Of a stretch of DNA of 64,000 bases, positions 17,351-24,692 are shown in pieces. Location of the stretch: the NCBI RefSeq assembly GCF_035818675.1, contig NZ_JAYKZZ010000020.1, positions 1-64,000 on the forward strand. The letters run 5' to 3'. A program made the position numbers and the translations under genes. Source of the stretch: Parapedobacter flavus (GTDB lineage: Bacteria; Bacteroidota; Bacteroidia; Sphingobacteriales; Sphingobacteriaceae). Numbering within the stretch: position 1 is the first letter of the stretch; each line of letters opens with the position of its first letter. The notes under the pieces are model-generated. The model had not been told where the DNA came from, made no database searches, and worked only from the letters and a program-made list of their open reading frames with translations.

Positions 17351-17375
17351 TTAGTACTGATGTGTTAACTTTTTG
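17351..17375 (+). repeat. IS-end-like repeat, copy 1
   Basis: TTAGTACTGATGTGTTAA followed by CTTTTTG; shares its first 18 bases exactly with copy 2 about 60 bp downstream, in the same orientation. Confidence 0.6.
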
Positions 17376-17411
17376 CATCAAATAAGTTTAACAATTTTTG
17401 TTCTTTGACAC

Positions 17412-17435
17412 TTAGTACTGATGTGTTAAGTTTTC
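17412..17435 (+). repeat. IS-end-like repeat, copy 2
   Basis: The core GATGTGTTAAGTTTTC matches the reverse complement of copy 4 (17821-17845) with one mismatch over 16 bp, as expected of terminal inverted repeats about 430 bp apart. Confidence 0.6.
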
Positions 17436-17599
17436 AAACAATTATTTCGTCAATTTGCAATTGTGTAATCTTGGCTAAAGAGCCTCTGCAAGGAATTACT
17501 CCAAGTTTTATCCTTTGGCTGCCTTGAAACTTAATTCAAATCAAAAAAACGCATAGATTATATAATTAGCTAAAAATCATAATATTACGAGTTTTTATT

Positions 17600-17623
17600 A
17601 AAACTTAACGCATCACCAGTATT
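17600..17623 (-). repeat. IS-end-like repeat, copy 3 (inverted)
   Basis: AAAACTTAACGCATCACC is the inverted form of the same repeat. It lies at the 3' end of the transposase relic and includes the relic's stop codon, as expected of the right end of an insertion sequence. Confidence 0.6.
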
Positions 17624-17762
17624 TGACACTTTGATTTTTTTGATCCTGAGCGATTAGATCCTTTAGCGGTGTTTTATCAAACACCGAGATTCCGAGAATC
17701 TGCATGATTTCGTAAATGGAGAGCGTGCTTTTCAGGTCGGCAAATCTACAGGTCAATTCAAA
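17613..17762 (-). pseudogene. C-terminal relic of an insertion-sequence transposase
   Basis: About 49 in-frame codons on the minus strand end in a stop inside the terminal repeat. Visible stretches are FELTCRFADLKSTLSIYEIM, QILGISVFDKTPLKDLI and KNQSVKYW. This strongly resembles the tail of Bacteroidota IS4-type transposases (from memory: a STL.IYEI.QILGIS..DKTPL..L pattern). An in-frame stop cuts the relic at its 5' end and no catalytic domain is present, so it is dead. The sequence AATTCAAATCAAAAAA at its 5' end (17755) recurs at 17533, each time 67 bp before a copy of the repeat. Confidence 0.65.
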
Positions 17763-17820
17763 TCAAAAAATCAAAGAACAACGATAATGTATTTATATAC
17801 AGTGTTTTACAAGAAATTTT

Positions 17821-17845
17821 GAAAACTTAACGCATCCCTAGTATT
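17821..17845 (-). repeat. IS-end-like repeat, copy 4 (inverted)
   Basis: GAAAACTTAACGCATC followed by CCTAGTATT. It has the same orientation as copy 3 and the opposite of copies 1 and 2, so 17412-17845 could be the two ends of one collapsed element. Confidence 0.6.
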
Positions 17846-18068
17846 ACAAGATTATAAATTGAAGTCCATTTACTCGGTAATTACGTATAACCGATTGTAA
17901 TTCAAATTAAAATAGCTGAATTCATGAACTTTAACGGGACACTAATGAAATCAATAAATAGTTTTAGATGGTATTGATAGTTAAACAAAAACGGGATCGA
18001 TTTGACTTAAATAGTGCAGAGTTAAATATTTTTTGGAATAGCTAAATCAGCTAACTATAAAAATGAAC

Positions 18069-18082
18069 TAGAGTGAGTCTAA
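18069..18082. repeat. 14-bp inverted repeat, left copy
   Basis: TAGAGTGAGTCTAA lies 17 bp before the peptide gene start. Its exact reverse complement is at 18510-18523 after the gene. Each copy also has a small internal dyad (TAGA/TCTA). It could be an operator or the ends of a small cassette. Confidence 0.6.
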
Positions 18083-18098
18083 TATAAATTTAAAAGCC

Positions 18099-18473
18099 AT
18101 GAAAAAAGCACAAATTATTCTAATTTCAAGTGTAGTTTTATTAGTCATTTTTTCGATAGAGAATAGTATGTCTGCAATTCTCGTTGAGGATGGTTGTACG
18201 GGAACAGCAACCACGAAACGGGGTTATGTATTTCTTGATGAAGGCAGTACAGAATGCTCTTATTGTAAAAATACTGGTTTTATATCGGAACCCGTTTTTA
18301 ATTCTGAGCATGAATTAATCGGATACTTATATGAGACAGAAGAAGTTATGGGGACAGCAAACTATGTAACCTGTGAACTATCAGCAGATACAACATCCTC
18401 ATGTACCCAAATTGATGTTTATTCGGGTTCTCTTGATTGTGAACCAGTATTTGTTCCATTACCGTCTAATTAA
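18099..18473 (+). CDS. Small Cys-rich exported peptide
   Basis: The 124-residue product has an uncleaved-looking or late-cleaved N-terminal hydrophobic segment (AQIILISSVVLLVIFSI) and six Cys in the mature part (DGC, ECSYC, VTC, SSC, LDC). It resembles in size and setting the small exported peptides (NVEALA-like and similar) that sit next to 6-bladed beta-propeller genes in Bacteroidota; the sequence itself is not one I recognise. The six Cys and the downstream thioredoxin-fold protein suggest a disulfide-bonded peptide. Exact 14-bp inverted repeats lie on either side of the gene. Confidence 0.65.
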   Translation: MKKAQIILISSVVLLVIFSIENSMSAILVEDGCTGTATTKRGYVFLDEGSTECSYCKNTGFISEPVFNSEHELIGYLYETEEVMGTANYVTCELSADTTSSCTQIDVYSGSLDCEPVFVPLPSN

Positions 18474-18500
18474 CAATAAATTTATCAATAACAAAGATAT

Positions 18501-18535
18501 CTTATAAACTTAGACTCACTCTAAATTTTTATAAG
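18501..18535. repeat. Right 14-bp inverted repeat within a larger hairpin
   Basis: TTAGACTCACTCTA (18510-18523) is the exact reverse complement of the left copy at 18069-18082. It sits inside a longer dyad, CTTATAAA (18501-18508) pairing with TTTATAAG (18528-18535), with TAGA/TCTA inside. No T tract follows, so terminator function is uncertain. Confidence 0.55.
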
Positions 18536-18552
18536 TCGTTTCTACTACAATT

Positions 18553-19808
18553 ATGAATACAGCAAAATGCACTTACTTTTTTATTATTCTTATTTCCATC
18601 TCAGGCTGCAAAAATAACAACCCTATTTCAGATTCATCTGCACCCGCTATTCTCGATCACGAGCACTTTGAAATAATAAATATAGATCCTCAAAAAAGCA
18701 TTTTATTAAAAACAGATGATTTCGTTAATTCAATTAACTTTATTCCTTTGGAAACCACAATAGATTCAGAGTTTTCAGAGATATCCCAGATTGCAAGCAT
18801 AGACGATCGCTATATTATCTTAGACAAGAATACAAGCCAAATTTTATTCTTCACTAAGAAAGGCAAATTTCTAAAAAAAATCAGCCCAGGTAATGACGAA
18901 TCACCAAACTCCTATAAAAAAATCCTCTATTTCACTATAGATAAATACAACAAAAAGATCTATTTTAACGATTTGGATTCATTTAACAAGTTCGAATTTG
19001 ACCTCGACGGAAATTTATTACGAGTCTATCCAAAGGAAGGAATAGATTATCATATAAGAGAGAATCATAATATAAATGAATATCAACTAAGCTATTTCGC
19101 CTATAGAGGTTTTCAGATAAACAAGGAGGCTCCTTCAAATATAAAAATATTTAAAGGTGAGGCCCTAGTCCATGCCTATTTGCCATTTGATGCTACTATC
19201 ATAAACAGAGAAGACACATACGGTTCCAGCAATTACTTTTTCGACTCAGACAGCCTGGTGTTCTTTAGTAAACCTTACAGTTATAACATCTATTGTTTTG
19301 ACGATTTAGGCGGAATGGCCAGAGCCTTCCAATTTCGGTTTCCAAATCAATTGTGCATACCTGAGGATTTTACGACAAACCCGTTATACAGTAAGAAGAG
19401 GAAACAATTTATTAAAAACAATGGAAAAAAATATATTTGGTTACTGATTTTTTCAAAACAGGCAAAAATCTTTTATTCCGGCTGGTTGGTGGAGCCTATT
19501 CGGATAAGTTTCTATATAATATACCGACAAGATCTTTAATTAGTTTAACAAATTATATCTCAGATTCAAGCACAAATCTTTTACCTATTTTAGGCAATAA
19601 AGTACTAGCTATGGACAAGAACAAAATACTCTCTGCCTTCTCCTCCAAGCAGTTTATTGATTTAATAAATAATTACAGTAAAAGTGGAGGAGATACAAAC
19701 ACATTGCCAACATATATCAATGAAATATATAACAAAGGAAATAATCAGAACCCGATATTGCTACTAACTACTTTCAAAAATGACGTGTCCTATGACAAGA
19801 CGTTTTAA
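18553..19808 (+). pseudogene. 6-bladed beta-propeller lipoprotein, frameshifted at an A7 run
   Basis: The first frame (18553-19539) encodes a lipobox-like signal (IISISGC-type; IILISISGCKN) and a DUF5128-like propeller opening FVNSINFIPLETTIDSEFSE and RYIILDKNTSQILFF. It loses homology to its tandem neighbour after KKRKQFIKNNGKK, and the homologous tail continues in the -1 frame from ~19431 to 19808 (LVTDFFKTGKNLLFRLVGG, then NKVLAMDKNKIL). Restoring one A to the run at 19425-19431 gives about 418 aa, close to the 414 aa of the next gene. The run reads A AAA AAA in frame, a possible -1 slippery site, so full-length protein might still be made. The tail overlaps the next start by 29 bp. Confidence 0.75.
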
Positions 19809-21024
19809 TCAGGCATATGCTTTCCTCCCTTTTATACTCCTAATACAGCTGTATCCATCAAAGGTGGTCTATGCACAAGATCTCGGGGACAAAAGTCCAA
19901 AAGAGTTGCGTATTGCATCTGCTACCGCAAGTGTAGCGTCTGAGACAGCGATGTTTGATTCAGTACGCTTTGTACCCCTTGAAACCGTCAAGGCATCAGA
20001 GTTTCGGCAGATTTCGAAACTGTTGGTTATGAAAGATCGTTATATTATTTTGGACGAGAGCTTGGATATTGTCCTTCTTTTTGACAGGAATGGTCGCTTT
20101 ATCAACAAGATAGCGACAAACAACAAAGATCTACCCGACCCTTTCCAAGATATATACAACCTTGCGGTAAATCATGCGGAGCGAACAATAGCCTGCTCTT
20201 TCGCTGAGCCCCATAAGGTTGTTTGCTATTTCGATTTTGAAGGACGATTTCTTCGCAAGGAAGACGTAAAGGCGCGAATCCAAGAAACTGTGTTTTTCAA
20301 CAATCTGGAGATAAGATATTACCGTTACCGGACTGAACTGACAGAACCAAAGGATGGACTGTTTCCAAATATCGAGGTATTTGACCGCAAAACCAGACAA
20401 AGGACAAATGCTAATCTCTATTTTGACACGGCGAGGATGGACTATCGAGACGAATTGTTTGGAATAAAGCGCTACTTCTATCCCTCCGGTCAAAATCATC
20501 TTTTTTTTACCCAACCCTACAACTACACGATATACGAATTGCTCCCATCTGGAATACTCACCGAAAGATACCGGATCATTCTTCCGTTGGAAAACTCCCT
20601 GCCAACAGATTTCCTGTCTGATAGTAGCTATGATGGTCATCGTAAAGAGTATATTCATACTAATTCCACTACTAAATATGTCCCCAATCGAGTTTATTAT
20701 TTTTTAAACGTGTACCAAGCCGGAGATTGGTTAACCTTTCAAATGACCGCTGGGAACGCCCTGCTTTACCACTTGGAAACGAACGATTTATACGATTTTT
20801 CACATATAGAGCTATCCAATTGGGGATTTCCGAGCACACCCCACACGCGTAAGATCCTAGCGGTAGATGGAAACGCATTGATAACCAATGTTGATTTTAA
20901 AACAATAAAAAGATTCTATGAGGACAATCCTGATGACGACAGATTGCGAATAGCAGATCTAAAGAGATTTCTCCAGAAAAGTTTTCGAAACCCCATTCTC
21001 CAATTCTCTTACTTAAAACAATAG
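19780..21024 (+). CDS. 6-bladed beta-propeller exported protein
   Basis: The 414-residue protein has a signal peptide ending near VVYAQD and a propeller of the DUF5128 type: DSVRFVPLETVKASEFRQI, RYIILDESLDIVLLFDRNG, then repeated beta-rich blades to the C terminus. It is a clear tandem duplicate of the preceding frameshifted gene, and its start overlaps that gene's 3' end, which suggests coupled translation. A second ATG at 19792 is possible. Family members are extracytoplasmic and of unknown function, often found beside small exported peptides and thioredoxin-like proteins, as here. Confidence 0.85.
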   Translation: MTCPMTRRFNQAYAFLPFILLIQLYPSKVVYAQDLGDKSPKELRIASATASVASETAMFDSVRFVPLETVKASEFRQISKLLVMKDRYIILDESLDIVLLFDRNGRFINKIATNNKDLPDPFQDIYNLAVNHAERTIACSFAEPHKVVCYFDFEGRFLRKEDVKARIQETVFFNNLEIRYYRYRTELTEPKDGLFPNIEVFDRKTRQRTNANLYFDTARMDYRDELFGIKRYFYPSGQNHLFFTQPYNYTIYELLPSGILTERYRIILPLENSLPTDFLSDSSYDGHRKEYIHTNSTTKYVPNRVYYFLNVYQAGDWLTFQMTAGNALLYHLETNDLYDFSHIELSNWGFPSTPHTRKILAVDGNALITNVDFKTIKRFYEDNPDDDRLRIADLKRFLQKSFRNPILQFSYLKQ

Positions 21025-21027
21025 AAC

Positions 21028-21666
21028 ATGTCCAATACGGGTCTATCGAACAGACATAAACATATACTGCTTATCACTGGTTTACTTTTGATATTACTGG
21101 GATTTGGATTGGGACGATTCTCATCGAATGAAACCAAAAGTAACAATGAACAACAAAATGTACCTCATTCGGCACCGGTCAATGACAATCGTACTTTTTT
21201 TTGGGATATATATCCTGAGCTTGTGATCCCCAATGCAGGACAAGAGATAAATGGTAACCTAACTCTACTGGATTCCAATAACACGATCATCTCCTTGGCG
21301 GATATTTCCGCCGATTTTCCTATATTGGTCTTTCGATATTCCAAATTTGATTGCCACCTATGCGTGGATCAAATATTGGACAAATTGACCAGACTATTTA
21401 AAGTCGAGGAAAAGAAAGTATGTATCCTGGTAGACGGATACAGTTCCAGAGAGTTACGAATCAAATACAAGGGTAGTGCATGGAAATTCCCTATATATAT
21501 ACTTGACAAAGAAAAGCTGGGGCTTAAGCTAGAAAACAAGAATCTGCCGTTCCTATTTGTGTTGAAAAATAAAAACTTAGAGGTCAGTAAGATTTTTGTC
21601 CCATTTAAAGAACACAGTCGCCAAACAGACACATATTTACAGAATATTGCTACATATTTTGATTAA
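21028..21666 (+). CDS. Membrane-anchored thioredoxin-fold protein
   Basis: The 212-residue protein has one N-terminal membrane helix (HILLITGLLLILLGFGLGRF), a linker, and a TlpA/redoxin-like domain from ~residue 75 with a CxxC in SKFDCHLCVDQI (~residues 112-115). The order NGNLTLLDSNNTIISLADI / FPILVFRYSKFDC matches thioredoxin-like proteins of Bacteroidota. It probably faces the periplasm and could make or reduce disulfides in the Cys-rich peptide of the cassette, which is inferred from neighbourhood. It starts 3 bp after the propeller gene. Confidence 0.82.
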   Translation: MSNTGLSNRHKHILLITGLLLILLGFGLGRFSSNETKSNNEQQNVPHSAPVNDNRTFFWDIYPELVIPNAGQEINGNLTLLDSNNTIISLADISADFPILVFRYSKFDCHLCVDQILDKLTRLFKVEEKKVCILVDGYSSRELRIKYKGSAWKFPIYILDKEKLGLKLENKNLPFLFVLKNKNLEVSKIFVPFKEHSRQTDTYLQNIATYFD

Positions 21667-24415
21667 TAAACACGTTTTCCTTACCCTTATTCATCTAGTA
21701 TGCTTTTACTTCATATGCTACAGTCAGACGGATTCGTTGAAACAGATTTCGATTCGTGGCCGTGTCCTTGATTCACTTAATGAGAATGCGATCTCGGAGG
21801 CTACCGTAACACTGTATCACAAGGACAGAATAGATATGTTGAAATATGGATTCACTAACAATAGTGGTGTTTTTAATTTCAGTGCCATCCCTTCGACCGA
21901 TTCTGTTTTTTTAATCGAAGTCTCACACCTAGGTTTTGTGGCAATAAGCAGACAGCTGCGTTTGAAGCAAGGAAGTAGAAGTATAGATCTGGGGGACATC
22001 ACTATGGCCAAGCGGTCTATCCTGATCGAAGAAGTAGACATCGGCAAGCCACCTATCATGATGCATAAAGATACACTTGTTATCAATCCCGAAGCTTTTT
22101 CGGTCCAACCCAATGCGGTAGTCGAAGACCTGTTAAAGAAAGTGCCCGGCATCGTCGTATGGGGAGACGGGGAGATCACTGTCAACGGCAAAAAAGTAGA
22201 ACGGGTACTCGTGAACGGAAAGCCGTTTTTCGGAAGCGATGTCGTCACCTCCACGCGCAACCTGCCCAGTGGAGCAGTAGACAACATAAAAGTCTATGAG
22301 CAGCCCCAGCAGCGGCTGGACGAAGAAGCAATACTGGAGATGGATATCCGGCTCAAGAAACCAAATGGTTTGTTTGGAAAAATCCAAGGCAGTGTTGGTA
22401 ACCAAAACCGCTCGGAAGCCATCCTATTGATGAACTATTTTGACAGTAAGAATCAGATCAGTATGTATGGAGGCAAGAACAACACCAACAAACGATTGCG
22501 CTCCCTGAAAGAGGTCTTGAGGAGCAATGTCTATAAAGCTGGTGGAGAGGATATAAATATCTATGCTCCTGCTTTTGGCAAGCCAGGATTGAACCGCTTT
22601 ATGGTAGGTGGAGCCAGATTTGATCGGGAGTGGAGCCCCCTTATTACGAGCAATGTAGAAATGCTCTACACATCTGATGAAACCGAACTCGACAGTGATA
22701 TGCTGGAGTTCAGGAATTTTGAAGACCAAAATGATCAAATGATCGCACAGGTCAACAACCAGAAAAGACGCCAAGATCGATGGTCTATCGGCGGAGATGC
22801 TAGCTTTAAGGATAGGTATCGGCTGTTCAGCGTAAGTTCAAAATTAGTGCAGACTAAATACAACAATGAGGGACAACGTGATAGAACTGTACGGGGCGAC
22901 GAAGACAATGTACTGTCTACATGGGCAACAGGCACCCAAAACTCTTCGACATTGACCGCAGGAGATTTCAAAATAGAATATGCAACAAAAGTTAAGAATG
23001 GCATATTAAAAAATCAAGAAAAGTTCAGCCTATCCTATCGGCTCAACTCTTCAGATAAAGAGGACAAAATACATCAACTTTCTTCTTTTGACAACGTTGA
23101 GCAGGGCATTTCAGAGTATGTTGACCGTACCATGAACAAACAGCTCCGTAGGAATCAGCATGATCTCATTGCTAGTGTCAATCTCAAACCCATTATTAGC
23201 AGAGGTTACACGAATTGGGAGCTGAAACTCAACAACACAGTCAAATGGGATGATATAGATACGGATCAAAAAGATATATTCCTTGATACAGCGACCAACA
23301 ACTATACAATCAACAAAAATTTGACATTTAGGGACCAATTCAATGAGCTGGAGTGGATGCCGGGCCTATCTCTAGGGAGGTCGTATTTCAAAACCATCCC
23401 CAGAGGCACTGATATTTGGGGATTTACCACTAAAATGGACCTATCTACAACTATACGTAGCAATCAGTCTGACAATTTGATGCGCAATCTCGACCAACAA
23501 ATATCCCTGCCTATTCCTTCAGGCAGCCTATTTTATCAACAAAGGAGACAATTGTGGAACAGTTCATGGACATTGGCCCTGAAGACAAGCATCCGACAGC
23601 CCGAACTAGAGCAGCTGGTGGCGGTAATGGATGAGACACAAAAAGACTACAACCTGGTGGGCAACCCCACCTTGAAGCCCGAGGAACAGTACAAATTCGG
23701 ATTTGAATATTCTCGCAGGAGTAGCGTAACCAGTAGTTCGCATCGCTTTCAACTCAATTATACCCTCGTCGCCCATCAAATGGTAGACAGCAGTATGTAT
23801 CAGGTAGACGGAAGAAGAATATCCTATGTGGTCAATGCAGCAGGGCTTCCTTTTTATGACATAGACTATCGATATAAAAGTGCCCCAAAACTTGGCCCCG
23901 TACCCTTGAATTTCTCGCTGGCCGCTTATATCAGAAAAGGACAAAACTATTATTTCAATAATGGCATACGATCCATCAATGACAATATAACCTCATCCCT
24001 GAATGGCTTGGTGACAGGGGCTCTCTATGATCACTTTTTGGTCAGTATGCGTATTGCCTCTAAAAAATACCTGAATACCTCCAATGGCCATACGACAAAC
24101 TCAGGAAACAATTCCGTGGGAATGGACTTCACCATCACGTGGCCACGACGGACTACTTTCATTAGCAGTATCACCACCACCAACTCTTACATCAAAGGAA
24201 TATCCTCGGACTACCTGTATTTTTGGAATGCTCATGTCTACTACCGCATGTTGAAAAAAGAGCAGATAGAGATTAAGTTATCTATCTATGATATATTGAA
24301 CAACAGCAAAAACATTAGTACCTTTTCGAACGAAAATATCGTAAGAAGGGAACAGACCAATAATCTACGCCAATATATTATGCTAAGCCTATCCTACTAC
24401 CCAAGATTTTTTTAA
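21659..24415 (+). CDS. Outer-membrane beta-barrel protein, TonB-receptor-like
   Basis: The roughly 918-residue protein has a signal peptide (VFLTLIHLVCFYFICYSQ), then a CarboxypepD_reg-like domain (ISIRGRVLDSLNENAISEAT), a plug-like domain (VVEDLLKKVPGIVVWGDGEI, then VLVNGKPFFGSD), and a long beta-barrel of the 'outer membrane beta-barrel family' type ending in SYYPRFF. It lacks an ATG: the frame is open from a TTG at 21596, but the best signal-peptide start is TTG at 21659 (or 21647), overlapping the upstream stop. As the last gene of the cassette it may pass or receive the peptide at the outer membrane. Confidence 0.82.
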   Translation: MINKHVFLTLIHLVCFYFICYSQTDSLKQISIRGRVLDSLNENAISEATVTLYHKDRIDMLKYGFTNNSGVFNFSAIPSTDSVFLIEVSHLGFVAISRQLRLKQGSRSIDLGDITMAKRSILIEEVDIGKPPIMMHKDTLVINPEAFSVQPNAVVEDLLKKVPGIVVWGDGEITVNGKKVERVLVNGKPFFGSDVVTSTRNLPSGAVDNIKVYEQPQQRLDEEAILEMDIRLKKPNGLFGKIQGSVGNQNRSEAILLMNYFDSKNQISMYGGKNNTNKRLRSLKEVLRSNVYKAGGEDINIYAPAFGKPGLNRFMVGGARFDREWSPLITSNVEMLYTSDETELDSDMLEFRNFEDQNDQMIAQVNNQKRRQDRWSIGGDASFKDRYRLFSVSSKLVQTKYNNEGQRDRTVRGDEDNVLSTWATGTQNSSTLTAGDFKIEYATKVKNGILKNQEKFSLSYRLNSSDKEDKIHQLSSFDNVEQGISEYVDRTMNKQLRRNQHDLIASVNLKPIISRGYTNWELKLNNTVKWDDIDTDQKDIFLDTATNNYTINKNLTFRDQFNELEWMPGLSLGRSYFKTIPRGTDIWGFTTKMDLSTTIRSNQSDNLMRNLDQQISLPIPSGSLFYQQRRQLWNSSWTLALKTSIRQPELEQLVAVMDETQKDYNLVGNPTLKPEEQYKFGFEYSRRSSVTSSSHRFQLNYTLVAHQMVDSSMYQVDGRRISYVVNAAGLPFYDIDYRYKSAPKLGPVPLNFSLAAYIRKGQNYYFNNGIRSINDNITSSLNGLVTGALYDHFLVSMRIASKKYLNTSNGHTTNSGNNSVGMDFTITWPRRTTFISSITTTNSYIKGISSDYLYFWNAHVYYRMLKKEQIEIKLSIYDILNNSKNISTFSNENIVRREQTNNLRQYIMLSLSYYPRFF

Positions 24416-24429
24416 ACTAATTGACTGAC

Positions 24430-24531
24430 ATGTATAGATTTGCCAGAATAGGAATAACGCGGCTGAGAGCGTTTGTATTGTTAATTGGTCTGGCCTATTC
24501 ATCTTTTACAGGCCAATCTACCTTTAATTAA
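24430..24531 (+). other. Short signal-peptide-like ORF (33 aa), probably a truncated gene
   Basis: The ORF encodes MYRFARIGITRLRAF followed by a hydrophobic stretch VLLIGLAYSSFTGQS and a stop. This looks like the N terminus of an exported protein cut short. It begins 14 bp after the barrel gene. The remaining ~160 bp to the converging gene show no gene I can support. Confidence 0.25.
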
Positions 24532-24692
24532 CTATTTTATGCAGAGACACACAATAAAGGCAAGCAAACACCGCTCGGCTGTTTCAGATTACGAGTCAGA
24601 AGCAAATATATTAAATCTAAAATTTGTTATAGTATTATAGCGTTATGAATGTGCTGGTGTCGGTTTTAGGCCGCCTCTCTTATGCCATTTCC

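Larger units (their letters stand above)
17047..18068. other. Intergenic region with insertion-sequence debris
   Basis: This stretch of about 1 kb is strongly AT-rich and has no intact gene. It contains four copies of a terminal-repeat-like motif (listed separately), the C-terminal relic of a transposase on the minus strand (17613-17762), a 31-codon ORF with a strong Shine-Dalgarno sequence (17208-17303), and a TAGCT..AGCTA hairpin near 18043-18057. It divides the LuxR/LuxI-like pair from the peptide/propeller cassette. Confidence 0.7.
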
